DNA of 64,000 nt from Clostridium sp. C2-6-12 (lineage in GTDB: Bacteria > Bacillota > Clostridia > Clostridiales > Clostridiaceae), in contig NZ_JAABNP010000017.1 of NCBI RefSeq assembly GCF_009928485.1, forward strand, positions 51,517-115,516, in the 5' to 3' direction. Made by a program: the position numbers and the translations under genes. Shown in pieces: positions 47,384 to 58,949 of this stretch (its first letter is position 1; every line of letters starts with the position of its first letter). The notes below the pieces were generated by a model. It saw only the letters and a program-made list of their open reading frames with translations, did no database searches and was not told the origin of the DNA.

Positions 47384-48052
47384 TTAATTTAAAGTATTAT
47401 TTTTATCTAAATATTCTTTTACTGCTAATAAGCTTTCACATACTTTATAAGCTAAATCCTTTGTATCTTCCTCTAAAAATTTCATATCTGGAACATGTAT
47501 TCCTGTCATCTTTGCAGCATGTGCTGCTCTTATTCCAGCATCAGAATCTTCTATTACCAAACACTTCTCTGGTTCAACCTTCAACCCCTCTGCTGCTTTT
47601 AAAAAGATTTCAGGATTAGGCTTTGAATTTTCAACTTGATCTCCTCCAATAATAAAATGAACTTTATCTTTTATTTTTGCTTGTCCTAATAATTCAAGTA
47701 CTCTTTCTTTTCTTGTAGAACTTGCCACAGCTATTTTATATTTCTTTTCATTTAAATAATCTAAAATTTCATGAACACCAGGTTTAACTATAACTCCATT
47801 TTTATCTGTAACTTCATGAGCTAAATCAGACTTTTTCTTATATATTATATCAAAGGGAATATCCTTACCATATTCTTCTTCCATTTTTGCTTTAATGCCC
47901 TCTAAATTTCTTCCTATTAATGTTAAATAAAATTTCTCATCAATGGTATAATTATATTCTTTAAAAACTTCTTCGTAACACTTAAATGATATTCTTTCTG
48001 AATCTATTAATACTCCATCCATATCAAAAATTACTGCATTTACTTTTTTCAT
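47384..48052 (-). CDS. HAD-family phosphatase (beta-phosphoglucomutase-like)
   Basis: 222-aa haloacid-dehalogenase hydrolase, subfamily IA. Motif I FDMDGVLIDSE with nucleophile D10 and D12, motif II VASSTRKERV, motif III lysine in NSKPNPEIF and motif IV VIEDSDAGI. A helical cap lies at about 16-80. Likely acts on a sugar phosphate or nucleotide; substrate not evident. Single gene with SD GAGGAATAG. Confidence 0.9.
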   Translation of the reverse strand: MKKVNAVIFDMDGVLIDSERISFKCYEEVFKEYNYTIDEKFYLTLIGRNLEGIKAKMEEEYGKDIPFDIIYKKKSDLAHEVTDKNGVIVKPGVHEILDYLNEKKYKIAVASSTRKERVLELLGQAKIKDKVHFIIGGDQVENSKPNPEIFLKAAEGLKVEPEKCLVIEDSDAGIRAAHAAKMTGIHVPDMKFLEEDTKDLAYKVCESLLAVKEYLDKNNTLN

Positions 48053-48248
48053 TTAACTATTCCTCTCTTACATTAAAAATAATTTACTAATTTAATATTA
48101 ACATTATATTTTATACTTTCCAACTTCTATTCATCAATTATATATATAAATAGCAAGCATCCTAAAAATTTTATCATTTATAATAGATTTCAAATAGCCT
48201 AGCTGCAAACATAAATATCAATATATCCTTTTCAATGAATTTATTCAA

Positions 48249-48292
48249 AAAAATACCCTAAAATAACCTTAATTATTTCAGGATATATTTTT
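48249..48292 (-). terminator. Terminator of the DUF5105-like lipoprotein gene
   Basis: ATATCCTGAAATAA and TTATTTTAGGGTAT form a long stem with a 6-nt loop, followed by TTTTTTT on the minus strand, overlapping the stop. Confidence 0.75.
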
Positions 48293-48925
48293 TTAACTTT
48301 CTCGCATTTGCATTATTGCTGTTACAATTGAAATACTGTCATTTTTATCAGGTACCCAAGTATTATTTTCATTTGTTAATACCATCTCTATAGTTTCTTC
48401 ATCTTCTGCTAATACACCCTCAGCAATACCTTTTCCTATAAGATTAAATAATTCTTTATACTTTTCACTTTGTGTCATTGATGGATTTTCAAGAACTTTT
48501 TCGTGCAAAATGGTTTGGGCATCAGTAGAAATTTTTTGAAGATCAAATCCTTTTATTTTAACTTCTACTTTTGCATTGTTCTTATCTTTTGATACCAATG
48601 CAACTTTATAATCTACTTTGGTTAGTCCATTAATAATATTATTTTGAAAATTAGTTTTAACTTCTTCTGTTAATACATTTTCATCTATCCCGCTAGAACT
48701 AAAACCTTGAGTCATATAATCTTCAAATTCTTTTCTTAACTCCCCATATTCATCTTCTTTCAATCCAATCTTATCCATATTAGTCTTATCATTTTTCAGT
48801 AAAATATTCAAGAAAATCTTAGCACTTTCATCTGGAGGTGTACTTGCCTCACCACACCCAACTGCAGTTGTTGCTGTTATAATAGTAATTAAAATTACTA
48901 CAAAAAACTTTTTTAAATGTTTCAT
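48293..48925 (-). CDS. DUF5105-like lipoprotein
   Basis: 210-aa secreted lipoprotein: signal peptide MKHLKKFFVVILITIITATT and lipobox AVGC (Cys near 24). The mature domain has the pattern of a small alpha+beta NTF2-like/DUF5105 domain (KVDYKVALVSKDKNNAKVEVKI, TIEMVLTNENNTWVPDK). Function unknown. Monocistronic. The 240-bp gap between this start and the HAD gene contains only this gene's terminator and AT-rich DNA on the other side. Confidence 0.7.
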   Translation of the reverse strand: MKHLKKFFVVILITIITATTAVGCGEASTPPDESAKIFLNILLKNDKTNMDKIGLKEDEYGELRKEFEDYMTQGFSSSGIDENVLTEEVKTNFQNNIINGLTKVDYKVALVSKDKNNAKVEVKIKGFDLQKISTDAQTILHEKVLENPSMTQSEKYKELFNLIGKGIAEGVLAEDEETIEMVLTNENNTWVPDKNDSISIVTAIMQMRES

Positions 48926-49007
48926 TAATGACTATTCCTCTTCATATTATATTTTTCATTATTCTACATCATAACGAATAATATGGCAAATATATTGTTA
49001 AAATTAT

Positions 49008-50225
49008 CTATTTCTCTTTAACAAGAATATCATTAACTTTCAGTTCTTTATCTGATTTAACTGTAAAAACCATTTGTGGATGAGATGCACTTTCTATTGA
49101 TTCACCAAATTCATTTTTCATATCTTCAAGTTTAGTAATAACATTATTCCCTTTTATAGCCAATACTTCAACTAAATCTCCATTACAAACCTTATTTCTT
49201 TGATGAACCGTTGCAATTTTGCTTTCCTTATCATAACTTAACACAACCCCCACCATGTCATAATTATGTATATATGCTGAAGTTTCATAATTTTGTCTTA
49301 TTTCTTCATCAAAATAAAATCCTGTTGTATATGGTCTATGGCTAGGTTTCTCTAGCTCTTCCATCCATTTTGGATCATATACATAATTTTCTGGATTCTC
49401 CATATATCTATCAATAGCCTGCCTATAAGCTTTTACTACAGATGCTACATAATACGAACTTTTCATTCTCCCTTCAATTTTAAGAGAATTTATACCTGCT
49501 TGAACAAGCTCTGGAATATGTTCTATCATACATAAATCCTTTGAATTCATAAAATACACTCCATTCTCACCTTGATTGACTTTTTCATAATCTCCAGGTT
49601 CTTTTTCTTCATATAAATGATATTTAAACCTGCAAGGCTGAGTGCAAGTTCCTCTATTTGAATCTCTCCCTGTTATATAATTTGATAAAAGGCATTTTCC
49701 TGAATAGCCCATGCACATTGCTCCATGAACAAATGCTTCTATATCGCAAGTTTCTGGCAGTTCATTTCTTAACTCTCTCAATTCCTCAAGACTCATTTCC
49801 CTTGCAGCTACAATTCTTTTTATGCCAATTTTATGCCAAAATAAAGCAGACTTATAGTTTAAATTACTAGCTTGAGTACTTAAATGTATTTCAAGATTTG
49901 GAGCTACTTCTCGTACTATGCTCATAATACCAGGATCAGCAATAAGTACAGCATCCACTCCAATTTCATACAATTCCCTGATATATTCTTCAATCCCTAT
50001 TAAATCATCATTATGTGGAATTACATTTAAGGTAACATGAACTTTTCTACCTCTTGAATGTGCATATTCTAACCCTTCTTTTAATTCTTCAATTGTAAAG
50101 TTATCTGCAGCTGCTCTTAAGTTTAATTTATTTCCTCCAAGATATACTGCATCTGCACCAAAATTAATAGCAGTTTTAAGCTTTTCTAAATTTCCTGCTG
50201 GTGCTAAAAGTTCTGGTCTATTCAT
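49008..50225 (-). CDS. U32-family peptidase (TrhP/RlhA-like RNA hydroxylation factor)
   Basis: 405-aa U32 family protein. Members were called collagenase-like peptidases, but several act in prephenate-dependent hydroxylation of tRNA U34 or 23S rRNA. The signature EAFVHGAMCMGYSGKC and following cysteines (GTCTQPCRF) form the conserved Fe-S-type cluster set. N-terminus RPELLAPAGNLEKLKTAINFGADAVY in form is typical. SD GAGGAG. Lies downstream of LysR and udk but 150 nt away, so operon membership is unclear. Confidence 0.9.
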   Translation of the reverse strand: MNRPELLAPAGNLEKLKTAINFGADAVYLGGNKLNLRAAADNFTIEELKEGLEYAHSRGRKVHVTLNVIPHNDDLIGIEEYIRELYEIGVDAVLIADPGIMSIVREVAPNLEIHLSTQASNLNYKSALFWHKIGIKRIVAAREMSLEELRELRNELPETCDIEAFVHGAMCMGYSGKCLLSNYITGRDSNRGTCTQPCRFKYHLYEEKEPGDYEKVNQGENGVYFMNSKDLCMIEHIPELVQAGINSLKIEGRMKSSYYVASVVKAYRQAIDRYMENPENYVYDPKWMEELEKPSHRPYTTGFYFDEEIRQNYETSAYIHNYDMVGVVLSYDKESKIATVHQRNKVCNGDLVEVLAIKGNNVITKLEDMKNEFGESIESASHPQMVFTVKSDKELKVNDILVKEK

Positions 50226-50378
50226 AATTTATCTCCTCACTATTCACTGTATATGTTGACTTTATAATCACTTATTTTATATTCCTTATTTAGAATATTT
50301 ATTCTAAACCATATTATCATATATTCTTTAAAATATCCGTTATTAATTATTTCTCAAAATAATTTTCATATATAATTT

Positions 50379-51242
50379 CTAAGTAAAAAATTCTAAAAAC
50401 TTTTTTGCTGCCATAGATAAATATCTCTCCTTTATCCAAATTGCAGAAATTTGTGTTCTTAATGTAATATTATTTATTTCTTTATATTTGATATTATCCA
50501 TAAGTCCAAAATTAATTACTGATTTAGGCACTATTCCAATTCCCAGACCCGCTCCTGCCCATAAAATTGTAGTTCTTGCATCATCATTAATACAGAATAC
50601 ATTAGGTTCTATTCCTAAGTTTTGAAATTCTCCTAAAAGAATTTTTTCAAATCTTCTATAAATTATTAGAGGTCTACCTTTTAAATCCTCCAGAAGAATT
50701 TCATCTCTTGCAGTTTCAAAATTATAGCTTTCACTCATAACTGCTACCATAGGTTCAGCTTCTAAAAATAGGCATTGAAAATTTTTAGAATTAAATGGTG
50801 TCCTAACTATTCCCACTTCTATAATTCCCGAGTTTAACTTTTCAATAAGTTCGTAAGTATTTCCCTCATGTATTTCAAATTTTATATTTGGATATTTTTT
50901 ATTAAAATCTATAATTCTCCTGCTTAAAAGAACTGATCCAGAAGATGAAATTGTCCCAAGTCTTAAAGTTCCTTGAATTCCCTTTCTAAATTCCTCTATT
51001 TCCTTTTCTGTTGAAGTTGTTATTTCTAATATATGTTTGGCTCTTTTATAAAGAATTTTTCCTGCATCAGTAAGCTTAATCTTTCGAGCTCCTCTTTCAA
51101 TTAATTTTACTCCAAGGTCATCTTCTAATAACTTCAATCGAGTACTCAATGGAGGTTGAGCCATATGAAGCTTATTTGCTGCTTGGGTTATAGTTCCTTC
51201 TTCTACTATTGTTATAAAATATGTGAGTTGTTTAATATCCAT
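50379..51242 (-). CDS. LysR-family transcriptional regulator
   Basis: 287 aa: N-terminal winged helix (MDIKQLTYFITIVEEGTITQ, AANKLHMAQPPLSTRLKLLE) and a periplasmic-binding-like effector domain (about 90-287). SD GGAAGGGGAA. Unusual for LysR genes, there is no divergent target; both neighbours are on the same strand. The effector is unknown. Confidence 0.92.
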   Translation of the reverse strand: MDIKQLTYFITIVEEGTITQAANKLHMAQPPLSTRLKLLEDDLGVKLIERGARKIKLTDAGKILYKRAKHILEITTSTEKEIEEFRKGIQGTLRLGTISSSGSVLLSRRIIDFNKKYPNIKFEIHEGNTYELIEKLNSGIIEVGIVRTPFNSKNFQCLFLEAEPMVAVMSESYNFETARDEILLEDLKGRPLIIYRRFEKILLGEFQNLGIEPNVFCINDDARTTILWAGAGLGIGIVPKSVINFGLMDNIKYKEINNITLRTQISAIWIKERYLSMAAKKFLEFFT

Positions 51243-51271
51243 AGTTTTCCCCTTCCAAAGTTAACTAAAAT

Positions 51272-51312
51272 AAACCCCTAAATGCCACTTAATTCGTTAG
51301 CATTTAGGGTTT
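51272..51312 (-). terminator. udk terminator
   Basis: AAACCCTAAATGC and GCATTTAGGGGTTT form a 13-bp stem on the minus strand, between udk and the LysR gene, followed by TATTTTAG. Confidence 0.75.
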
Positions 51313-51349
51313 CATTCATGTTCTACTATGATAATATTAGAATTATGTA

Positions 51350-51970
51350 CTAATTTTTATTCATAAAGCTTTTAATTCTTTCTAAAAGCATACTTAACGC
51401 AACCATATTTTCTCCGCCTTCAGGAATGATTATATCCGCTCGTTTTTTACTTGGATCAACAAATTCTTCATGCATAGGCTTTACTGTAGTCAAATATTGA
51501 TTTACTACAGAATCTAAATCTCTGCCTCTTTCTTGAACATCTCTTAATAATCTTCTTATTATTCTAACATCTCCATCAGTATCAACGAACACCTTTATAT
51601 CCATTAAGTCACATAGTTCTTTATTTTCAAATATCAATATACCTTCAACAATGATTACCTTCGTAGGATGTACCTCAACCGTTTCATTTAATCTCGTATG
51701 TTCGACAAAAGAATATACTGGATGAAAAATAGAATTCCCTTCTTTTAAACTTTTAAGCTGTTCAATTAAAAAATCAGTATCAAAAGAATTAGGATGATCA
51801 TAATTAAGTTTTTTTCTTTCTTCTAATGGGATATCTTCATTAGATTTATAATAATAATCATGACATAGAATTACTACCTCATCTCCAAAAAAATCTTTTA
51901 TTTTTTGAGATATAGTGGTTTTTCCTGAACCGCTTCCTCCAGCTATACCTATTACCATTACGTTTTGCAT
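51350..51970 (-). CDS. udk: Uridine kinase
   Basis: Phosphorylates uridine and cytidine in pyrimidine salvage. 206 aa with P-loop GIAGGSGSGKTT (about 7-18), HDYYYKSNEDIPLEER and VEGILIFENKEL. The ATG at 51970 follows SD GGAGGAGAAT; the frame is open to 52012 but without SD. Fits functionally with pyrR in the window, though they are far apart. Confidence 0.95.
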   Translation of the reverse strand: MQNVMVIGIAGGSGSGKTTISQKIKDFFGDEVVILCHDYYYKSNEDIPLEERKKLNYDHPNSFDTDFLIEQLKSLKEGNSIFHPVYSFVEHTRLNETVEVHPTKVIIVEGILIFENKELCDLMDIKVFVDTDGDVRIIRRLLRDVQERGRDLDSVVNQYLTTVKPMHEEFVDPSKKRADIIIPEGGENMVALSMLLERIKSFMNKN

Positions 51971-52063
51971 ATTCTCCTCCATATCACTTAATATATGAAT
52001 ATCATATATCATTTATTAATAAACTCGTACAATTATATCTATTAGATTTTATTATATAACAAA

Positions 52064-52127
52064 GAAAAAGACAACTCCTAATAAAATTTAGTGTAAAAAA
52101 ACACAAAATTTTATTAAAAGCCGTCTA
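52064..52127 (-). terminator. Terminator after the 267-aa membrane protein gene
   Basis: AATAAAATTT-GTGT pairs with ACAC-AAATTTTATT, with an outer GAC/GTC extension, and ends in TTTTTCTTTG on the minus strand. Confidence 0.65.
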
Positions 52128-52171
52128 TATAAAATATTTATCTTATAAATTAATCATATGAAAATATATTT

Positions 52172-52975
52172 TTACATAATTGAAGATTTTTTATACAAAT
52201 ATACCGTTAAATTTTTATTATCTTTATTTACATTATTTAAAATTACTGCATTTTGATTATTATAACTTTTGCTATCTCCCCCATTGAAAAATTCTATTGC
52301 TTTATTAACCTCTTTTATTTCTCCATCTTCTCGTTTATACAATACAGAAATTTTTTCATTAAAATCTAAGCAATAATTTTTTTCTTTACTCTTATTTCCT
52401 TCTGTCTCTTTTAAAGTCATATTATTTTCCCTATTGCCAAACATGGCTATCCTATTTTGAATAAAAATATCCTTTTCATAATAAATATTATTGTCCTTTC
52501 CATTACATCCCTTTAAAACTCTTTCTATTTTAATAACAAACTCTCCATATTTATTAATCATGTTTACTAATTCTTCGTACTCAACAATATCATTACCATA
52601 TTTTAATTTAAAATCTTCTATCATATCTAATGCTTTTTCTTTATCATATATACCTTTAGAAGATAAATCTTTTGCTAACTTACTTACTATATCTTTTATA
52701 CTTTTATATTTAATATATTGTAACATTCTAAAAACAAAGAATATTGCACCTATACAACAAGGCAGTGAAATTAAAGGAAATTCTACTAGTAATCCACCTA
52801 AAAATATTAACAATAAAAAGTTATTACTTGCATCTTTATATATTTCTATTCCTTCTATTAACATTGGATTATATGATAGAATCTTATCTATCATTAATCT
52901 TTTATTTCTTCTATTTATCTTTAACTCTTTTATTATTGCTCTACTTTTTAGCTTTCTATTTTTCTTCCCCTTCAT
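52172..52975 (-). CDS. Unrecognised membrane protein with basic N-terminus
   Basis: 267-aa protein of unknown family. Very basic first 35 residues, then a hydrophobic hairpin of one or two helices (about 45-85, FLLLIFLGGLLVEFPLISLP). A cytoplasmic-looking C-terminal region of about 180 residues follows, rich in K, N and E, with no motif I could name. The ATG at 52975 follows SD GAGGAGGGTG; an in-frame start at 52999 lies upstream of that SD. The 360-bp gap upstream holds the tgt terminator and no gene. Confidence 0.65.
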   Translation of the reverse strand: MKGKKNRKLKSRAIIKELKINRRNKRLMIDKILSYNPMLIEGIEIYKDASNNFLLLIFLGGLLVEFPLISLPCCIGAIFFVFRMLQYIKYKSIKDIVSKLAKDLSSKGIYDKEKALDMIEDFKLKYGNDIVEYEELVNMINKYGEFVIKIERVLKGCNGKDNNIYYEKDIFIQNRIAMFGNRENNMTLKETEGNKSKEKNYCLDFNEKISVLYKREDGEIKEVNKAIEFFNGGDSKSYNNQNAVILNNVNKDNKNLTVYLYKKSSIM

Positions 52976-53225
52976 ACCAACACCCTCCTCATTCTGCAAT
53001 CACTTTCCTTAATTTTACATCTAAAGAAGTTTATTGGCAAATAAGCATATTATTTATATCTCTATTTATTATTTCAGCATTATAAATTTTTCTTTTTATT
53101 ACGTTTTATTTCCTTATCAAATCCCCTTATATTTTGTCTATTATTCCCATTAAATTTATTTATGTCTAAAAAATTTTTAGTCAAATCAGTTTATACGTTA
53201 CTGCAAAGCAGTTACTTTTAGTAAT

Positions 53226-53273
53226 AAAACCATACACAAGTAAGTATATAAAATACTTACTATGTATGGTTTT
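53226..53273 (-). terminator. tgt (ruvAB-queA-tgt) terminator
   Basis: AAAACCATACA and AGTAAGTAT pair with ATACTTACT and TGTATGGTTTT, ending in a T-run on both strands; about 60 nt past tgt. Confidence 0.85.
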
Positions 53274-53335
53274 ACCTGTAGCATTATGATTGGGTTATTT
53301 CTCTATAATTTAAATGCAATAGTATTGCTTATCTA

Positions 53336-54487
<1,152 letters not shown>

Positions 54488-54545
54488 TTATATTTTATAA
54501 TTTATTATCGCTTGATTAATGTCACCTCATCAGCGGTTAAATCAG

Positions 54546-55571
54546 TTAACTAATAAACATTGCATCTCCAAATGAGAAAAACCTATATTTTTCATTTACC
54601 GCTTCCTCATATGCCTTCATAACATTTTCTCTTCCAGCTAATGTTGAAACCAGCATTATTAATGTTGATTCTGGTAAATGAAAGTTTGTTATTAATTTAT
54701 CCACTACTTTAAATTTATATCCTGGATATATGAAAATATTAGTCCATCCACTTTGTTCTTTTACAAAGCCATTTTCGTCACCAATAGTCTCTAAAGTTCT
54801 TGTTGATGTAGTTCCAACAGAAATAACTGCATTACCTCTTTTTTTAGTTTCATTGATTATATCTGCACTTTCCTTTGAAAGTATATAAAACTCTGAATGC
54901 ATTTCATGTTCTTCTAAGGATTCAACTTTTACTGGTCTAAAAGTTCCTAGACCAACATGTAGAGTTAAATAAACTACATTAATACCCTTTGCTTCTATTT
55001 CAGCCAGTAACTCCTTTGTAAAATGCAACCCTGCTGTTGGTGCTGCTGCTGAACCATTTTCTTTTGAATAAACTGTTTGATATCTTTCCCTATCCTCTAA
55101 TCTTTCATGAATATATGGTGGTAAAGGCATTTCACCTAGTGCATCCAATACTTCCTCAAATATTCCTTCATAGAAAAATTCAACAATTCTATTACCATTA
55201 TCTTTAACTTCCACTACTTCAGCTTTTAATTTACCATCTCCAAAAGTAAATTTTCTTCCCACTCTTGCTGATTTACCAGGTTTAGCCAAACACTCCCACT
55301 TATCTTTTTCAATTCTCTTAAGTAATAGGAATTCTATTTTTCCACCAGTTTCTTCTTTTTCTCCAATTAATCTTGCTGGCATTACTCTTGTATTATTTAA
55401 AACTAAAGTATCACCTTTATTTAAATATTCAACAATGTCATGGAATTTTTTATGATTAATTTCACCAGTTTTCTTATCTAAAACCATTAATCTTGAAGAA
55501 TCTCTTTTTTCTAATGGATGTTGAGCGATTAACTCTTCTGGCAAATAAAAATCAAAATCTTTTACGTTCAT
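54546..55571 (-). CDS. queA: S-adenosylmethionine:tRNA ribosyltransferase-isomerase
   Basis: Adds the epoxycyclopentanediol from SAM to preQ1 in tRNA, the step after Tgt. 341 aa with [44 protein letters not shown] and [29 protein letters not shown]. Precedes tgt in the operon. Confidence 0.96.
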   Translation of the reverse strand: MNVKDFDFYLPEELIAQHPLEKRDSSRLMVLDKKTGEINHKKFHDIVEYLNKGDTLVLNNTRVMPARLIGEKEETGGKIEFLLLKRIEKDKWECLAKPGKSARVGRKFTFGDGKLKAEVVEVKDNGNRIVEFFYEGIFEEVLDALGEMPLPPYIHERLEDRERYQTVYSKENGSAAAPTAGLHFTKELLAEIEAKGINVVYLTLHVGLGTFRPVKVESLEEHEMHSEFYILSKESADIINETKKRGNAVISVGTTSTRTLETIGDENGFVKEQSGWTNIFIYPGYKFKVVDKLITNFHLPESTLIMLVSTLAGRENVMKAYEEAVNEKYRFFSFGDAMFIS

Positions 55572-55660
55572 TTATTATTTCTCCTAACTAAAAAAACATT
55601 ACAATTAATTTACATTATAATAAAATATATATTTAGATAATTTATATATAATCTACTTCT

Positions 55661-56701
55661 TTATTCTTCAAAAAAATTTCTCTGAACACTATTGCTAGAT
55701 TTATTTTTTGAAGTATTCACTCTACCAAGGTGTTTATAAGCTTTTTCACTTGCAATTCTTCCTCTTGGAGTTCTTACTATAAAACCTTTTTGTAATAAAT
55801 AAGGTTCATAAACATCTTCTATTGTTCCTAGTTCTTCGCCTATAAAATAAGAGAGAGTTTCAATCCCCACAGGTCCACCATTAAAGTTATCTATAATTGC
55901 TTCTAATATCTTATTATCAACTTTATCAAAACCCTGATTATCAACTTCTAACAGTTCTAAAGCTGCTTTTGCTTCCTTTAAAGATACAAGCTTATCTCCT
56001 CTTACCTCTGAATAATCCCTAACCCTTTTTAATAATCTATTAGCTATTCTTGGAGTTCCCCTTGATCTTCTTGCAATTTCAAAGGCTCCCTCTTCAGTAA
56101 TTTCACAGCCAAATACTGCTGCACTTCTTACTATAATTTCCTTTAGCTCTTGATCTGTATAATATTCCATTGCACAAAGTACACCAAATCTATCTCTAAG
56201 AGGTGCAGAAAGCATTCCAATTCTTGTAGTTGCTCCTATAAGTGTAAATTTAGGAAGATCAATTCTAATAGATTTTGCAGCAGCACCTTTTCCTATAACT
56301 ATATCTAGCGCATAATCCTCCATAGCTGGGTACAAAATTTCTTCAACAGATCTATTTAATCTATGTATCTCATCTATAAATAAAACATCAAAATCCTTTA
56401 ATGTTGTTAAAATGGCAGCTAGATCACCTGCTCTTTCTATGGCCGGTCCTGAAGTAACCTTCAAATCTCCGCCCATTTCTGTTGCAATAATATTTGCTAA
56501 AGTAGTTTTACCAAGGCCTGGCGGTCCATATAAAATAGCGTGGTCTAAAGCTTCATTTCTATTCTTTGCTGCCTTTATAAAAATATCTAATCGTTCCTTA
56601 ACCTTATCTTGTCCTATATATTCACTAATTTTTTGAGGTCTTAGACTAAGTTCAGAATTAAAATCCTCTTGCGATTCAAACGCATTAACTATTCTTTCCA
56701 T
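55661..56701 (-). CDS. ruvB: Holliday-junction branch-migration ATPase RuvB
   Basis: AAA+ motor for branch migration with RuvA. 346 aa: Walker [10 protein letters not shown], Walker [10 protein letters not shown], sensor [10 protein letters not shown], arginine-finger region PLRDRFG and C-terminal winged helix ([18 protein letters not shown]). SD GGGGAGG. 16 nt after ruvA. RuvC is not here, as in most Clostridia, where another resolvase serves. Confidence 0.97.
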   Translation of the reverse strand: MERIVNAFESQEDFNSELSLRPQKISEYIGQDKVKERLDIFIKAAKNRNEALDHAILYGPPGLGKTTLANIIATEMGGDLKVTSGPAIERAGDLAAILTTLKDFDVLFIDEIHRLNRSVEEILYPAMEDYALDIVIGKGAAAKSIRIDLPKFTLIGATTRIGMLSAPLRDRFGVLCAMEYYTDQELKEIIVRSAAVFGCEITEEGAFEIARRSRGTPRIANRLLKRVRDYSEVRGDKLVSLKEAKAALELLEVDNQGFDKVDNKILEAIIDNFNGGPVGIETLSYFIGEELGTIEDVYEPYLLQKGFIVRTPRGRIASEKAYKHLGRVNTSKNKSSNSVQRNFFEE

Positions 56702-56717
56702 AAAAACCTCCCCTTAA

Positions 56718-57314
56718 TTATCCCATTAACAATTTTAAAGAAGCCTTAATTATATTTTCAATACTTTCATTTCTATCAACATTTTTAAGTGCCGCTTCTG
56801 CTTCTTTTTCACTATATCCTAACGCAAGTAAGGCACTTAAGGCTTCTGATAATACTACAACATTTTCACTAGTACCCGTTTCAGTATTTTGAGGAACATC
56901 TAATAATTCATCTGCTCTTAACTTATCCTTAAGTTCTAATATAATTCTAGCAGCTGTCTTTTTACCTATGCCAACTCCCCTACAAATATGTTTTTCATCA
57001 CCAGTCAATATAGCATATTTTAAATTGTTTACTCTGCTTATTGATAACAGGGATAAGGCAGCCTTTGGACCTACCCCACTTACCGTTAAAAGCAATTTAA
57101 ATAAATCAAGTTCTTCTCTCGAATCAAAACCATAAAGCCCTAAGAAATCTTCTCTAACTATTTGTTCGATATATAACATTATTTCTTCTTCTGGTTTGGG
57201 AATGGAGGACATTGTGGCACCTGATGTAAATATTTTATAACCAATACCATTATTCTCTACTATTATATAATCCCTATTTATGCCTACATATTTTCCTTTT
57301 ATATATTCGTACAT
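56718..57314 (-). CDS. ruvA: Holliday-junction DNA helicase subunit RuvA
   Basis: Tetrameric junction-binding protein. 198 aa: OB-fold (MYEYIKGKYVGINRDYIIVE), two helix-hairpin-helix motifs (LLTVSGVGPKAALSLLS; GVGIGKKTAARIILELKD) and a C-terminal RuvB-binding domain (LSALLALGYSEKEAEAAL). SD GGAGGAATT. Heads the ruvA-ruvB-queA-tgt operon. Confidence 0.96.
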   Translation of the reverse strand: MYEYIKGKYVGINRDYIIVENNGIGYKIFTSGATMSSIPKPEEEIMLYIEQIVREDFLGLYGFDSREELDLFKLLLTVSGVGPKAALSLLSISRVNNLKYAILTGDEKHICRGVGIGKKTAARIILELKDKLRADELLDVPQNTETGTSENVVVLSEALSALLALGYSEKEAEAALKNVDRNESIENIIKASLKLLMG

Positions 57315-57447
57315 TTAAATTCCTCCATAATAATATACCTCATGAATATTTCGTCAAATTAATCTATAAAACCTAACTTATACTTTATCATTTTAAGAGA
57401 AATCTTTCAACAATGTATTTAATAAATCAGTTAAGACTTACATATAT

Positions 57448-57485
57448 AAAAAGGTATGAAAGCAATAAATATGCCCATACCTTTG
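57448..57485 (-). terminator. Terminator of the BofC-like gene
   Basis: AAAGGTATG and CATACCTTT arms with a loop of about 17 nt, ending in TTTTTATA on the minus strand. It separates the BofC-like gene from ruvA. Confidence 0.7.
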
Positions 57486-57511
57486 TGAACTTTACTGTAA
57501 ATCATATTTAA

Positions 57512-58087
57512 TTATGACAGAAACTCAGATATATTTTCCTCAGCTTCTTCTTTAGAATCATATTCAAATTCAAAATTCTTGATTTTTTGTTTATCCGTTT
57601 CTCTTAAGCTATCAACTTTTTTATTATTTGAATATACATCTTCACTATTCTCAATTAATAATATTCCATCTTTGTCAGTTTTATATATAGCTAAAAAACC
57701 ATCTTTTTCTCCAATGTAATATTTGTTAGGCTTTACTGCTTTAGATATATCCCTTTTATATGTCATTTCTCCATTACTATTTAATTCAAGAACATAACCT
57801 TTTTCACTTAATACTTTTGATAATTCTCCCTTAGTTAAATTACCATCTATATTTAATTCTTTTTTTAACTCTGCTATGGTTGCTTCTTTTTCTTTAGTGT
57901 TTCCAGAAAATAAATATATTTTTGTGTTATCTCTCAATTCATTATTCTTATTTACTTCACTTGCTTCTACTGCATTATTTTTTATGCTCTTATTAGCTAT
58001 ATATTTATCTGATAAATAGTAAGTTATAAAAAAAATAATTACTAAAGTCAATGTCATTCCAATAAATAATCTCTTTTTATTAATCAT
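57512..58087 (-). CDS. BofC C-terminal-domain-like membrane-anchored protein
   Basis: 191 aa with one N-terminal membrane helix (about 7-26) and an extracytoplasmic part. The last 70 residues (KYYIGEKDGFLAIYKTD, FEYDSKEEAEENISEFLS) have the shape of the BofC C-terminal domain. BofC in Bacillus lies beside ruvA and restrains SpoIVB in the intermembrane space of the forespore. The ruvA-adjacent position supports the call, but similarity was judged by eye. SD AAGGAGTGA. Confidence 0.55.
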   Translation of the reverse strand: MINKKRLFIGMTLTLVIIFFITYYLSDKYIANKSIKNNAVEASEVNKNNELRDNTKIYLFSGNTKEKEATIAELKKELNIDGNLTKGELSKVLSEKGYVLELNSNGEMTYKRDISKAVKPNKYYIGEKDGFLAIYKTDKDGILLIENSEDVYSNNKKVDSLRETDKQKIKNFEFEYDSKEEAEENISEFLS

Positions 58088-58167
58088 AAATAATCACTCC
58101 TTATTAAGGAGTATTAACACTATTTAAATAAATATACATTAAATTACTTATAATAAATAAAATATCC

Positions 58168-58902
58168 TTAATTGGATTTGAAAGTATGTTTTAATGCATT
58201 TATAATTATATTTCCAGTAACTCTAAAACAATTTTTATAGTTTGCAAAGCCACTTATTATCAATGCACCTAATATAATTTCCAAATAGTAAAATATTACT
58301 GTCAATATTGGAGTAAAATTTACCCATCTCATATTAAAAAGCATAGAAGTAGCATAAGATATTCCAAATATAGCAACACTGAAGATTATAAGTCCTTTTA
58401 CCATACCTTTCAGATCTTCATGGCTAGGAGCAATTCCACTTATTAATATTAAGAACAATAAGAATGTTATTAGTCCTTCTTTAGTTATCATAAATCTTGG
58501 ATCTAATATTTGCGATATTTGACCTATTTCAGTTTTTAATATAAATTTGCTTTCAATAAATATAAATATAGGTATATTAACTAAAGCTGGTGCTATTGCA
58601 ATAAAAAATCCTTTTATACTAATTAAAAATGGTATACTGCTTCCTATTCTTGACTTTACATATCCAGGCCTACCGCCTTTAGGCAAAAACTTAACTTCAT
58701 CAATTTTAGCTAGGCATAATAAAGCTACAAGTAAATGCGCCAATTCATGCGCTGGTGTACTAAGTCCATATAAAAACTTTCCTAAATTAGAACTTACACT
58801 TCCTATTGCACCTTGAAAAACTGATTGTATAAATCTTAATACATAATAATAAGAAAAATATAATACTAAAAAAACTCCTACTGATTTAACTGCTGCTTCC
58901 AT
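58168..58902 (-). CDS. Polytopic membrane protein with HExxH motif (M50-like)
   Basis: 244 aa with about six hydrophobic helices. Residues 52-56 HELAH lie at a membrane helix (STPAHELAHLLVALL), as in M50/site-2-type intramembrane metalloproteases and related M50B-like proteins. The third zinc ligand (an NPDG-type aspartate) is not obvious, so proteolysis is uncertain. It follows the radical SAM gene by about 48 nt on the same strand. SD GGATGTGG is weak. Confidence 0.65.
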   Translation of the reverse strand: MEAAVKSVGVFLVLYFSYYYVLRFIQSVFQGAIGSVSSNLGKFLYGLSTPAHELAHLLVALLCLAKIDEVKFLPKGGRPGYVKSRIGSSIPFLISIKGFFIAIAPALVNIPIFIFIESKFILKTEIGQISQILDPRFMITKEGLITFLLFLILISGIAPSHEDLKGMVKGLIIFSVAIFGISYATSMLFNMRWVNFTPILTVIFYYLEIILGALIISGFANYKNCFRVTGNIIINALKHTFKSN

Positions 58903-58949
58903 TTAACCACATCCATTTCTAACTATTGTGCTATATTTTATAAAGACTT

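Noticed and set aside
50290..50311. TTTAGAATA/TATTCTAAA hairpin between the U32 and LysR genes
   Set aside because: Short, AT-rich and without a T-run; could be an operator but is not distinguishable from chance.
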